Shown piece after piece: positions 1 to 10,625 of a stretch of DNA of 64,000 nt. Both the position numbers and the translations under genes were made by a program. The stretch spans positions 38,189,469-38,253,468 of the forward strand of contig OZ020485.1 in NCBI GenBank assembly GCA_963971405.1. Direction: 5' to 3'. Each line of letters starts with the position of its first letter. The first letter of the stretch is position 1. The notes below the pieces were generated by a model. It had not been told where the DNA came from and did not search any database. It was given only the letters and a program-made list of their open reading frames with translations. This DNA comes from Psococerastis gibbosa. Its lineage: Eukaryota; Arthropoda; Insecta; Psocodea; Psocidae.

Positions 1-109
1 CAGACTGAGCATTTTCTGACATTTCAGACATTTCTGACATTGTAGAGTGGCACCATTTCCTCACTTTCCTTAGGGTGCTACAATTACAATAATTTTTATT
101 GTGTATCGT

Positions 110-235
110 ACAAAACGAACCACAAAGTCAATATTTATCGTAGGTTCAAATCCCGCCAAGTCCAGTTTTTCCATATCCTCTCATTTCTATTTTACCGAGG
201 AAGTTACCTCTTCTCCCAAAGATAAAGTAATTTCT
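110..235 (+). repeat. tRNA-like foldback element, right half only
   Basis: The piece starts with a tRNA T-arm-like sequence (GGTTCAAATCC at about 127) and runs into an arm containing TTTTTCCATATCCTCT and then a segment matching the reverse complement of the left arm of the better copy at 3716-3905. The left arm and box A are absent. It is a decayed member of the family that also occurs near 3716, 37711, 47925 and 50583. Confidence 0.6.
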
Positions 236-1017
236 GTGATATGCAGTATATACCATATTATAATACTGCAAAATATAGTGGTGCTAACAGCAGAAGCAGT
301 TAATTTAAAAATAATATTGATTTGTTTTTGCGAAATCACGTTTTATTTGATTATCAGTTTCTAATACCTCATAAAGAAATAGGACAATCTACTGATAAAT
401 GAGTTCCCTTCCAATTTCGAACAAAGGTTCATGAATTTTAAAACTTGCGTTTTCCCAGGCTGGAATAATGCAGGAAAATTGAAGCTTAACTCGCGGTGAA
501 TGGAAATTTCTGTGTATAGGCTTATATTCCAAGAAAGTTTTAATTTATGCAGTGAATCAGTTTAAACAAAAGTCATTATGTATTTTAAGGTAAAATTATT
601 TTAAATTGAGAGAACTTACAGAGATACCTGCTGACTGTAGGTATGTTAAAATAATTTAAGTACGTTACCCAGAGGCAGTTAATTGAGGAAATCTAAGTTT
701 GTTTCCCCATCCGGAAGCAAAACCGTCAAGAACGTAATTCCGTAATCCCATAATAATATGTTAGTTTCACGTGCCACCCATATTTTAATCAGGTAAATGT
801 CAAAAAGCGACCGCGACACATTTGTCTCCTGGAGATTTCCAGCAGGTATGTTCAACTATAAATTCCTGGAATAATGCTTTACGTCATTCTCGAAGGCTCA
901 AGGCGTCACTCACACCACCTTTTTTATTCAGGACAGTTGCGATCAATGGGGTCTGCTTACCAAGCATTGTTTGGCTTTTTATAGGTATTTTATAGATGTT
1001 AAAGAATGTCAAATGTC
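236..1017. other. Unassigned AT-rich sequence
   Basis: No coding region, repeat copy or structural RNA was recognised here. Open frames are short and lack recognisable motifs. Confidence 0.5.
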
Positions 1018-1600
1018 ACCATGCCTTGGTAGCAAGGTCAAACATGATGGGAAGACGACTAAAGAAACCGCTACCAAAATACATAAAGCGAGACTAGCAT
1101 TCAAGATGAAGTCCAAAAATTTCAAATGTACCAACATTGATATCAACATTAAAAAAAAATGATTAGAACACTCGTGTGGAGTATACTGTTATATGGCTGC
1201 AAAACCAGGTGCAGACACGAAAGCGACAAAAATAAATTAAACACATTTGAGACATGCCTGAGAAAAATTCTGCAAATCTCATGAAGATACCATATAACCA
1301 ACGAGGAAGTGCCTCAAGGACTGAACGACAGAAAAGCTCTAACGAAAGCTTTATATTCGAAGAGAGCTAAGTTTATGAGACATGAAAGCCTTCTCAACAC
1401 CATTATAGAAGACTCAGTCGAGAGCACTAACAACAGACGCAGGCCAAGAAAATAGTCCCTACCTAGAAGACTTGATGGACGACATGGGATGCGGGACATA
1501 CTTGGATCTGAAAAGAAAGGAGTGGAGAAGAAGATGGTAGTTGCTGCAAATCAATCATTAGAGATTCCATAAGAATCCATAAGAAGAATGTTCATAAGTC
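1018..1600 (+). pseudogene. RTE-like LINE, C-terminal reverse transcriptase remnant
   Basis: Conceptual translation resembles the region downstream of the reverse transcriptase domain in RTE-type LINEs. One frame reads YLGSK-like CLGSKVKHDGKTTKE (from about 1022). After a run of nine A at 1152-1160 the frame changes and continues as LVWSILLYGCKT, then NEEV and RRRPRK. There are in-frame stops at the ISWxD-equivalent and after RRRPRK. The fragment ends in AANQSL followed by a poor GAAGAA tail, as does the fragment at 21290-21650, so these two form one subfamily. It lacks endonuclease and RT catalytic motifs and is certainly inactive. Confidence 0.7.
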
Positions 1601-2149
1601 CATCAAACTGCCAAGTAAATTGTATTTGATCAGACAGCAGAAACCATAATGACGAACGATTGGTGGTGGAATGAGTGGGTGCATCGTTTTTTTAAATTTT
1701 TTTCTTTAGTGACAATTGGAGGGGAAAAATGAAATATCTCATGATAAATCGTTTGTAGAGCTGTCAAAAATATCACAATGCCTTAACAGATATGCTTCTC
1801 TCTATTTAGCTATTGTATATGATAAGTGCCAATGTAAAACACCGGTTGGCCACAATTATTGAACATTACTATTTGTATGAAATAATGGAGAGTTAGGGCG
1901 TCTGGAAGGAGTTCAAAAACAATTCTAAATCCATATTACTGTATAAGTGACGGCCACATATCCAGTGATTTTTCCAGGGTTATCGGCATAAAATATGACT
2001 TTGAATTACTCTATTTTGTTTTTTTTAAAATATTGTAATTATCTATGAAATATTGGGGAGCTTCACGACTGCAAAAAACATTAGATCTTACAAATGAATC
2101 GTATTTATACCCCGGAGGAAATTTTTTGAAAAATAGTTCGAATTTTTAG
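1601..2149. other. Unassigned AT-rich sequence
   Basis: Nothing recognisable; T-rich run near 1690. Confidence 0.5.
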
Positions 2150-2295
2150 TTTTTGAAATGAAATGAAATGAAAAATAGTCTTTATTTCTGGCGATCTTTA
2201 GCCCCGAAGGACTTCTCATCCAGCAAACCTGCACAATGTTTTGTTTACATTACATTTGTTATAAAAAGATAATTTTCCTGTAAAGTAAAAACAAC
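2150..2295 (-). repeat. Retroposon 3' end with ATTTC repeat tail
   Basis: Read on the minus strand, the sequence passes GAAGTCCTTCGGGGC, an AATAAAGAC segment and then several ATTTC units. A unique 3' untranslated region ending in a short simple repeat is typical of LINE or SINE 3' ends. The class cannot be determined from this piece. It resembles in style the AATAAAGACAATTTTC ends at 28150 and 40425 but is a different sequence. Confidence 0.45.
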
Positions 2296-2964
2296 ATAAG
2301 AGAAGAAGAAGAAAAAAAAAATTCATGCACTCACTCATTTACTCTCACACATCATTCCCCAGAAATAGATGGCAGGCTGCCTTAAATTTCCCTGAACTAC
2401 TCTCTGTCCTTGTTTCGTCAGTCACGGAATTCCAAAGTTTTTCATTTTCATTTTGGCATGGCAGTAAAATTTACAATTTAGGGTACCATCCTGAAAAGTA
2501 CCTTTATTACGTTGAGCTGAAAAATTTATTGAACCCCCCCCCCCTAAATCAGCCGGTGTACACATCATATATCAAAATGTAGAGGACTATTGTTTTGTTC
2601 TATGGAATGCTGTGACCTTTTTGATATTTCATGGCTCTACAATCTATATTTCCAGTGAATTTGCATTTAGTTTTTAAAAAAACTGATTTTGCGGGGGTGT
2701 CCAATTTTCACTTAAGAGGAGTAAACTGGTAAATTTTGTACTGAAATACTAATAAATTCGAAATCCGGACAAGTATTGCTATTTGCTGACAGAAATAGCT
2801 ATCAGAGCCATTTTTATTTCCTTTAAAAAGTAAAATTTCTCTCAGAAATGTCTGATATCATAAATAAATAATAGGTACCTAATGTATCTTTCTGCCGCTT
2901 TTTACACCAACAGTTTTGGTATTCTTAAACTTCCTAACATTCGTAAGTACTAGGCTACGATTTT
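2296..2964. other. Unassigned sequence
   Basis: Contains a C run near 2537 and nothing else recognisable. Confidence 0.5.
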
Positions 2965-3150
2965 TTTTGTAAAAGGTGAAATCGCATATAAACAATTTAA
3001 TGAATGTATCCGACTAACCTCCTCAATCGCCTCATCGCCTCACTAAGTCACCTAATACGATAGGTACTTGTGTCGAGCTCCAACCGCAAGGTGTGTAGAA
3101 ACTCGCACAAGTACAAGCACGCTACCACCTTGCCACCGAAGTCGCTCAAT
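2965..3150 (-). repeat. tRNA-related SINE family 2, copy 1
   Basis: Minus-strand reading begins TGGCAAGGTGGTAGCGTGC, which fits a pol III box A, followed about 45 bases later by a degenerate box B region, then a tail with GTCGGATACATTCAT. The same order of blocks occurs on the plus strand at 11645-11830 and again at 63886. Three copies with the same 5' start support a SINE. Box B is weak, so tRNA origin is inferred. Confidence 0.6.
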
Positions 3151-3715
3151 TGTTTTACTACTGTAGGTACCGTTAACGTAGAATAAAATTTGAACTGTTT
3201 ACCCATTATTTCCAGCTTAGAGATTTTATAATAATTGAAAGCTTTGGGGGCTAAGTTAGCTGCTGTATGTTTAATTTTATGGCAAAGGGATCCCATTATT
3301 ATTATTATTGTTAAGCCTACAAGGCACCCCATCTCTGAGAAAAGGCTCTCGATGCAAGGACTGGGTCCGACAGCTCGGGGCAAAACAATGGCTGTCAGTG
3401 AAAACCTCTCAGCAGCTCCGGCTCAACCCATATTATTTCTCAACTGAGTTATTGACTCTGCTTCCAAGACAAGCCTAAGCAGCATCACAAGTGATGGAGA
3501 AGGGGTAAATACACAAAATGGTCGCTCTCAATGAGTTTCTGTTTAATATTTGGTTTAGTATGTTATCTTGCGGCAAAGTTTCCATGAATCCATCCGAATT
3601 GAAAGCGGCCTTTAAGTAAACAATTGTCAGACGGTTCGTTGCGATAGGACAGATACCAAACAGAATGAGAGTGGCAAGGGCTGTTATACCAGTATAACGG
3701 CACTAAATATGCTAT
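3151..3715. other. Unassigned sequence with ATT microsatellite
   Basis: Holds (ATT)n near 3297-3310 and a moderately GC-rich block at 3310-3520 that may be an old retroposon. No homologous second copy was found in this window. Confidence 0.4.
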
Positions 3716-3905
3716 ACTTTGTAGTATTATATTATATATATAACACTAACATTAAATTAACTTTGGTTGAAGAGGTAACCTCCTCGTTATAACCGAAATT
3801 AGAGGATATGGAAAAAACTTGTCGGGGCTTGTGTCCAGCGGTTAAAACGACGATCGTGGGTTCGAATCCCGCCAAGCCCAGTTTTTTCCATATCCTCTAA
3901 TTTCG
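3716..3905 (+). repeat. tRNA-like foldback element with 14-bp flanking duplication
   Basis: A long left arm (TTTGTAGTATTA, then GGTTGAAGAGGTAACCTCC, then GAGGATATGGAAAAAACT) leads to a compact tRNA-like core at about 3836-3882. The core has GGGGCTT and AAGCCC as acceptor-like ends, TGTCCAGCGGTTAAAAC as box A and GGGTTCGAATCCC as box B, but no anticodon arm. The right arm AGTTTTTTCCATATCCTCT is the inverse of the left. The element is flanked by the direct repeat ACTAAATATGCTAT at 3702-3715 and 3906-3919, which is read as a target site duplication. It is too short to be a functional tRNA gene. Confidence 0.75.
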
Positions 3906-3919
3906 ACTAAATATGCTAT

Positions 3920-4395
3920 CGAGTCATTTTGCACGAAGAAATTATTTATAACTAATAGATCAAAAAGTCCTTATTTATTTATTTATTTATTAATAACTAG
4001 TGGCGCTGGTGAAGTTCACACCGTTTAACCAGGGATGTTTTTTAGAGTAGGCTTACTACGCGTGCGCATTGGGTGGCAAATTTTAGGGGCAGCAAAATTT
4101 TGGGGATACACAATCTATTTTTTCTTGTAGAGCCCACAAAAATAAAAGTTAAATCAGTTAAATAAAAAAAGTTAAATAAAATCAAATTAGTTTGAGTCAT
4201 TGAAACGGCCTGCACTGGTGCTACCTCAAAGTCCAGGAGGGCGCTGACAAGGAGGGGGGGGGGGGGGCAAGCAGATCGCTGCCTAAAGGCGGCAGATACA
4301 ATGTTACCATCATTTCAATTTTCCCCGTTCTCCGTTGCCTCTACTACATTTGATGCGCATAGAGGCCCGGGGGGACTAAAAGAAACATACTAGAT
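3920..4395. other. Unassigned sequence with G run
   Basis: A TTTA repeat near 3974-3991 resembles the tail of SINE family 1. A run of about 14 G lies near 4254-4267. Nothing else was recognised. Confidence 0.45.
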
Positions 4396-4622
4396 GTTGG
4401 AGGCCAGGCTTAAGTTTTTGACTCAATTGAAAATTGAACATGACTGTATAGACGTACCCATTTTCCAATAATTCTAGAATTGTCAAAATTGCAGATCCCT
4501 TCTAGGATAAAGATCAGCTAGAGTAACAGCATGAAGCATGATAACTCTAAAACGCAAAAAATGTCACTTTTCACCCTTTGGTTTGTATGCGCTTCATTTT
4601 TCATTGGGTTTACAATATTTCC
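4396..4622 (+). repeat. Dispersed repeat A, copy 1
   Basis: Shares many blocks in the same order with 32212-32475, including CCCATTTTCCAATAATTCTA against CCAATTTTCCATGAATTCTA, TAGAGTAACAGCATG in both, and CAAAAAATGTCACTT against CAAAAAATGTTACTT. No termini or coding potential were identified, so the class is unknown. Confidence 0.65.
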
Positions 4623-5587
4623 CAGTTCCCACAATGGCGGATCCAGGAGGGGGGAGTCACATGGGCCACAGCCGCTCTAAATAAGTAAATTCATAAGAAT
4701 AAATTAATTTAATAAAACTCAACTATTCTTATTCAACAAACAAATTACCTTTTAAACTTACATAAAAATTACATTAAAAACCCTGAGTTCCCCTTTAAAT
4801 TTTACCCGTCCCTTATCCCCCATTGCCTCCACTACATTTTGGATTGGGTATAAAATACATGCTCGTTCCCCACTTCCTCCGGTTATAAGACCGTAAGGTA
4901 AGTCTTAAAATAAAAGTTTCAACAATAGCCTCCTATTGTTGACTAATTTCTTCTGTGCTCTTTTTCTTAACGCCCAACTTTGTAAATCATGATTGCTTTA
5001 TTGCGTGAGTAAACCCACAATACGTAGAATTTAACTAAAGGGCATACGAATACGAGCACAAATTATTAAATGAACTATGATTGCTTTATTATGTAGACTA
5101 CACAGTATAGAGGGATATGGGTACAAGCAGCTTGAAATCAGGTTAAATATATAAAAGCGGATATTCGTGAAGTATAATTTAAAATCTGAATAGAAACTAT
5201 ACTATGCTATAACGTCGCTTATTCCTAACCTAGTTTTGTCATGAATTTCTATTGCTGTTACGGAATTGAAAGTCAAGAATCATTCTAGTGATTCAAAAAC
5301 AAGTGTAGGCTATACATAAACGTATCCATTGTTGAAAAAGATGAAACACAATGTTTTGTGGCTTTTATTTCTGGACAGACGATAAAATTAGGGTAGAATG
5401 CCCTAAATCTATGTTATCAGTCATTTATATTTTACTGTATAACACAATATGAAGAAGAAACAAAAGAACAACATATAGAATGTCATAATACTCTCGTACT
5501 ATGAGATAATACATGATACTTTGATACCAATAAAACAAATATATACTAATACTAATAAAGATACATTTATAACATTGATGAAACTTA
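4623..5587. other. Unassigned AT-rich sequence
   Basis: Nothing recognisable apart from a short GGATCCAGGAGGGGG stretch near 4638 resembling degenerate hAT MITE ends. Confidence 0.45.
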
Positions 5588-5588
5588 G

Positions 5589-5594
5589 TTTATT
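5589..5594 (-). promoter_or_regulatory. Candidate polyadenylation signal AATAAA
   Basis: AATAAA on the minus strand, about 120 bases past the stop codon of the candidate exon at 5713-5894. Position and sequence fit a cleavage signal for that transcript. Confidence 0.35.
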
Positions 5595-5712
5595 GTTATC
5601 TTAAATTCATATGGTCGCTCTATAGGTTGTATCGTAACGAATAAAAGCAGCAGCAGGCTAATTAAAAGATAATAAGAAATAAGAAACCATATTTTATCCT
5701 ACGAATGTACAC

Positions 5713-5894
5713 CTAGTTAAGTCCATTAGGAATATACGAACCTTGGAAGCTCGAAAGATCAAAATCGTCCAGTTTGGACAAGTAGTATGATTCATTATGT
5801 GACCAAAAGGCGTTGAAATCAAAATTGAGGTATGTGTTTGAGTCAGGGACGACCACGTCTGGCACAGAGTAGTTGACAACGTAGACATCACTGT
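5713..5894 (-). CDS. Candidate terminal exon of an unidentified host gene
   Basis: Directly upstream on the minus strand lies a strong splice acceptor, a pyrimidine-rich stretch ending TTGTTTTTGTTTCAG at 5895-5909. The exon then reads about 60 codons (starting SDVYVVNYSVPDV and ending SYIPNGLN) to a TAG at 5713-5715. Many codons end in C or G, unlike the AT-rich surroundings, as expected of real coding DNA. The first two bases complete a codon from an upstream exon, which was not found. The peptide is rich in Asp, Tyr, Ser and Asn, with no recognised domain or transmembrane segment. An AATAAA lies in the presumed 3' UTR. I do not recognise the protein. The alternative is a chance open frame. 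Confidence 0.5.
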
Positions 5895-6106
5895 CTGAAA
5901 CAAAAACAACCAAATGTAAATTAATTACCAAGTTCAATGACAATATCTTCTGGACAATGTTAGATTGTGAATCCATCATAAATAAATAAATAAACGGAAA
6001 CTCTACAATTTTGACGAAGTTGCTACAAGTGGAATAATAACGGACAGATGGTATTATAACCTTCACATTGACTTCCTCATTTTAAATCATTTTAAATGGT
6101 GTAGGT

Positions 6107-6874
6107 CAGTGGTTCCCAAACTGGCCCCGTGACAACTTGCTAGGGGCACCGCGGCGCCATGGGACAAATTTAATTCCAATTTAGTCTAGGTAAAACTTTA
6201 AAAAACGATAATTTAAAAATATAACATTATTATTCTTCTCTTAATCTTTGCCTCTAAAATCATAATGCGTAAAACACCACTATTTCAGCCCTATTTTTCA
6301 AAATGTTTCACCCGGGGTAGACCCCCGGGCCCCCCTTGTTCACAATTATATTAATTCCCTGTAAAATATAAACCTTATTACTCTCAATATGCGTAAAACC
6401 CCAATATTTCAGCCCCATTTTTCAACAAATTTCCCCCGGGGGAGACCCCCGGGCCCCCCTCGTTTGCAATCATATTCTTTGCCTGTTATAAAATGTTATT
6501 GCTGCTATCAAAATGCTTAATATCAGACTATTTCAGGTCTGTCTTCTCTAGACTTCTCCCCCGTAGGAGACCCCCGGGCCCCCTTCATATCTCCCGAACC
6601 CTCTGGTTGTCATGACATTAATTTAAAAGCTGCGTCCGTCCACGAGGCTCATAAATCCCATTAAAATTTGTTAAAATTAAATAGTTTTGTCATTTAAGCC
6701 CAAGTTCATGATATCGATGTGTTACCAAGTATTTAGTAGAGGTCCAAAAAGGTAGGGTCTGTAGGATTTGTTCGTATGTAGACCTATAGGTACAATAATG
6801 AATATGCATTCAGGCCATGATGGGCACAGCTTACTAAATTCGTGTAAAAAAGGGCACCGGGTTGAGAACCACTG
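6107..6874. mobile_element. Non-autonomous hAT-type element (MITE), 768 bp
   Basis: The element begins CAGTGGTTCCCAA and ends TTGAGAACCACTG, forming imperfect terminal inverted repeats of the hAT CAGTGGTT type. It is flanked by a perfect 8-bp direct repeat GTGTAGGT (6099-6106 and 6875-6882), the target length known for hAT transposases. No transposase frame is present. The interior has three copies of a repeat of roughly 125 bp, described separately. Confidence 0.9.
6240..6600. repeat. Internal tandem repeat within the hAT MITE
   Basis: Three diverged units repeat at about 123 and 126 bp. Each contains TATTTCAGSCC-like sequence followed by a C/G-rich core GACCCCCGGGCCCCCC (near 6320, 6444 and 6570). 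Confidence 0.8.
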
Positions 6875-7129
6875 GTGTAGGTACGCATTAATGCAGGGAA
6901 TAATAGTAATTTAATGTAGTTTACCGTACTGATTTCAAAGTAGCTGAGCATCTGATAGATACGATACCTTATGATCACAGAAGAGGAGACGCGAAAATCC
7001 CTAATCTGTGTCTCCTCGTGGTGATGATGGAAGCGCTTAGTGGCGACTGAACAGACAGGGGACCGAGTTTGAGCTGGGATATGTGAAAACCACAGATCCT
7101 CAGACTTTTCTGTGCAGGGCACCCTATTG

Positions 7130-7310
7130 TCCTGGGGTTGGGAAATTGGCCCCGAAGGGGGAGGAACTCAACGAACAGTCAGCGGCATAAGGCAGCAGAA
7201 GGCAACGGGAAACCACAGCATTAAAATTCCCTTACATATAATCATCATAACTACAATTTTATTGCCCTGATGATCACGAATCTTCGATAGAAGAGGCATT
7301 TATAGAGAAA
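7130..7310 (+). repeat. RTE-like LINE 3' end fragment
   Basis: Contains GGCAGCAGAAGGCAACGGGA at about 7181 and CTTCGATAGAAGAGGCAT at about 7281, both shared with the fragment at 20700-20960. The same 3' block ends the coding fragments at 7640 and 53150. The AAGGCAACGGGAAACCAC motif recalls 3' regions of RTE elements. Confidence 0.65.
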
Positions 7311-7639
7311 GAAGCCCGTACTGGGATGTTCTTAAGGTACCTACCTATCATTCTTTTCACAGCTTCGTGCCCAGGACTAATGTTAATTTTCTTGACTGGG
7401 CACTGAGAAGGGTCCGCTGAAGAACCTTTCCTTCTCCAAATTACTTTGTGGGAATTCCGAAAATTTTCGAATTCTCACTGCTTTCTCACAAGAAAGCTTT
7501 TATGTACCCTACGGTATGTAATGTGTACTTACCCTTGTAAACATACAACACCCGAGTGGATGCATGAAATTTCATTTATTCTCTTTCTTACAGGCAACAG
7601 GCAACAACAACTTTTCGTACACTGCGGGAAAACCATTTT
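7311..7639. other. Unassigned sequence between two LINE ends
   Basis: No recognised feature. Confidence 0.4.
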
Positions 7640-7915
7640 TTATTGTCATTCAGTCATCAATAACATTGACGGTTTTGAAGATTAAGAAACAGAAGCTAAC
7701 ATGCTTCCGCCATGTGATAATGAGCGAAAGGTATCGCCTTCTGTATGTAAGGGAAGGGCAGAGAGCTCCCAGCAGAAGAAGAACATTATAGTGGAAATAC
7801 CGTAGGCAGTGGTTTAGCAAGAGCACGACTTCTCTTTTCAGAGCAGCACTCTCCATGGTACATATTGCCATGATGATTGCCAATCTTTGAGAGAAGAGGC
7901 ATTTAAAGAAGAAGA
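7640..7915 (+). pseudogene. RTE-like LINE C-terminal fragment
   Basis: Translation reads KIKKQKLTCFRHVIMSERYR and, past a stop, AMMIANL, matching the order KKQKLTNFGRGMKYEKYRLL of the fragment at 53150. In RTE-type proteins this corresponds to the C-terminal KxKKLxxFGHVMR..KY.LL segment. It ends with GAAGAAGAA, a simple tail. Several stops and no catalytic motifs: dead copy. Confidence 0.7.
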
Positions 7916-8788
7916 ATTATCTAGTATTAAATATTAGCAGCTTCGAATTTTAAGATAGTAATGATTAAAAAACCTTACCACTTCCTCCCTTTATTTTCAA
8001 TGTGTCTCCAGTATTCATCGGCATTGCCCCCAATAACATAACCGGAATCCTCTCATGAACTTGATTTCTATGTAATTTCGATACAATAGCCTGATAACTG
8101 CTCTTTTGTGCAGCCCATGCAAGTTAAAAATTCTAAAATTTCCTCCCTACCAAGAACCCATCCCCCATCCTTTTCTATATTATTGATATTATTGATAACC
8201 ACCGTTTAGGTGATTTTTTTTTTCAATAAGGCTACGATAAAATCAATTTCATATCCCTTTTGATGTTTAACATCGAATGTAACACCTTGCAACAAATCTC
8301 TGATTTTACTTCGTTGCGTTCCTTTCCTAGCTCAAACTGTGGATTCAGATGCGTGAAAAAGAAAATTGAGAAAAAGTGCTTTCCCTCTGGATAGGCCTAC
8401 AGTATTTTCAGGAATCTACCTTGGGGTTATAACAGTTTATCAAACCGTACATTTCAGTGTCTTATTTCGCAGAACAGCACCCTCAACTGCAGCCTTTCCT
8501 CTTTGTTCCATATACTACTACTAGCTTCCGCAGTGAAATTGCATTTCCTTACCTGAAATTTTATTACAGGTACTAAAATAACACGAAAAAACTTATCCAT
8601 TATCATCTAAAATCCAGATTTTATAGAATGGCAGTAAGTACGTGGCCCGTGGGATACATAGTCTGCTTTCAAGAAAGTTTGTAATTTTTCTTTAATCTCC
8701 TAAATATCATTCTTAGATGTTTGTAGCTGTGTACCGAGAAATTTATTAATGTATTATTATTATTATTATTTACTGAACATTGCATTAT
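7916..8788. other. Unassigned AT-rich sequence
   Basis: A TAT/ATT microsatellite lies at 8754-8772. No other feature recognised. Confidence 0.5.
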
Positions 8789-9678
8789 TACTTTCCAATT
8801 TATACGTAGTATAATGAAAGCTTTGTGATGGTCGAAATTTTCAATTCCGAGATTTCAACGGATTTACACGTTTTGAGGTACCAGGAACCCAAAAAAGTGG
8901 TTTTTACGAAATGTCTGTCTGTCGCTCTGTCTGTAGGCCTATGTCTGTATGTCTGTCTGTCTGCCTGTCTATCTGTCTGTTCATCGATTTCCGGGCAAAC
9001 TACTCGGTCGATTTTGATGAAATTTTGCATATAGGTTTACAATAATCATACCTCGAGAGTGTTTTTTTTATTTTGGGCTAACTCAATTTGGGGGGGTTTT
9101 ATTTTCAATTAACTCCAAAAAACGTCTAAAAAATTATTTCTCAAAAACGGCTCCAACGATTTCTTTTAAATTCACATATATTATAGTCGTTATCAATGTT
9201 AACAAAATAAGTGGGCCGCTTGATAGTTTGCTTCTGGGGGTAAAAAAATAAAATTAACTCAATTTTCATGAAAAATGACTAAAAAATATATTTTCTGTGG
9301 ATCCTTTCAATCGATGATTTCCACCTTCAGGTATGTTTTAGGTGTTCAATAGGGTAACAAAAACGGACAGGTTGCATTCCCAAAAAAAATATTTGCTTCT
9401 GTGCAAAAAATTATTTTTTGAGAAATTGTGGAAAATTCCCGCTCCAATGCATTACGTACCATGTGTCATTGTTACTACTGTTACAATGTATTGGTCTATT
9501 CGTTCCAGAATATGCAATTGAGTTTTAAGGGGTTTTTAATGTATATTGAGATGGACCCCCCCCCTCGAGGGGTCTAAAATTTAACCATAGGGAAATTATT
9601 TCCTATGAAATTAAACATGTCTATATCTACTAATTTATAAATTGGAAAGCATGTTCGAGTAAACTCGGACCGGTTCTT
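8789..9678 (+). mobile_element. Long TGTC-bearing interspersed repeat, Helentron-like, copy 1
   Basis: Starts ACTTTCCAATTTATACGTAG and near its 3' end carries ATAAATTGGAAAGC, the inverse of the start. A hairpin GTTCGAGTaaACTCGGAC and CGGTTCTT follow. A TGTC/TGTCTG microsatellite sits about 120 bases in. Subterminal inverted repeat, 5' microsatellite and 3' hairpin together resemble DINE/HINE elements mobilised by Helentrons. Full copies are also at 35628 and 48824, and a reverse copy at 12912. No protein is encoded. The classification is inferred. Confidence 0.7.
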
Positions 9679-9984
9679 TTCTATTATGGCGTTGTGATAA
9701 GATACTGTATTGTGTGTCATCCATACACATGTAGGCTATGCTACTACTTAATTTTAACAAAATAAATTAATACAAGGTTTCCAACTAAAAAAAAAACTGG
9801 GTGTGCCGTTAAGACACACGATTGAAGTGAAATAATTGTATTACAGGGAAATATTTTTATTTTTCATCAATCACATTTTTTGACGGCCGGGCATATCAAC
9901 AACAACATTGTACATTTTAATGAAAAAAAAAATGGAACACTAAACAATATACTTGAAATGCGTTGATTATTACATAAATAAATA
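9679..9984. other. Unassigned spacer
   Basis: No feature recognised. Confidence 0.4.
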
Positions 9985-10215
9985 AGGACTTTTTATTGTT
10001 TCTATTACTAAGCCAACCTAGCGGAGTTAGGGCTATAAATCCCTCTCTTACACTCAACTAGGAAGGCCCGAGACCGCCTGCTTTAAATGTCATCCGAAGT
10101 ATGGCCAGAAAATGTAGCCAGTGTGGGACTCGTACCAACAACCTTTCGGGTGAATGTCAGAGTCCGTACCACTACGCTACATGTCTTGACTACATGTAAT
10201 GCGTTTTTCAACGGA
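9985..10215 (-). repeat. tRNA-derived SINE family 1, copy 1
   Basis: On the minus strand it reads TAGCGTAGTGGTACGGACTC (box A) and GGTACGAGTCCCAC (box B), then ACTGGCTACATTTTCTGGCC, a body with CTAACTCCGCTAGGTTGGCT, and a tail AAAAAGTCCTTATTTATTTA. Box A and box B spacing fits a tRNA head. The fullest plus-strand copy is at 35425. Confidence 0.85.
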
Positions 10216-10329
10216 TGCTCTGAGATAGCCATGCCGCGCCTAAACGAGACACCTAGCGGACAACCGTAACAATGGGTTGACTCCTGACAACCATCACGAT
10301 GCACTGCGTTTCGTCACACAGATGATTGC

Positions 10330-10600
10330 ATATCATGATTTCAAAGCCAGCAGCCATACCAAGTTGAATCGACAAGAACAGAGCCTTCTCAAAACTGGAG
10401 CAAACTTGGCTGTGTGCCCAGTGTTGGCAGGAGAACATGGTGAGACAGGATAACGCGCTGCGACCACTAGTCATTTAAATTACGCGTCGAGTCCTGGTCA
10501 CCTCCGAGTTAATATTTACTATGACTTTACTATTCCCCAAGTGGTTCAGAATCCAATGTAATCAGGAGGTCCAACTCCTCTTCTCTCTACGATGAAGGAG
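10330..10600 (+). repeat. LINE 3' fragment related to 51677-51956
   Basis: Shares CAGCCATACCAAGTTGAAT, CTGGTCACCTCCGA and CAAGTGGTTC(A/G)GAATCCA with the TSD-flanked fragment at 51677-51956, in the same order, with insertions in this copy. The tail with TAC repeats is missing here. Confidence 0.65.
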
Positions 10601-10625
10601 TCTGCCCTTGGGATGCCTAAAAATT

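Noticed and set aside
101..364. Open frame of 87 codons
   Set aside because: Starts at GTG and overlaps the tRNA-like repeat; no coding character.
3836..3882. Possible functional tRNA gene
   Set aside because: No anticodon arm, and the sequence recurs within foldback elements.
6784..7122. Minus-strand frame of 112 codons
   Set aside because: Crosses the right end and target duplication of the hAT MITE and has no motif.
8800..9034. Cys- and Thr-rich frames on both strands
   Set aside because: Translation of the TGTC microsatellite in the long repeat; the same occurs at 35639-35863 and 38080-38310.
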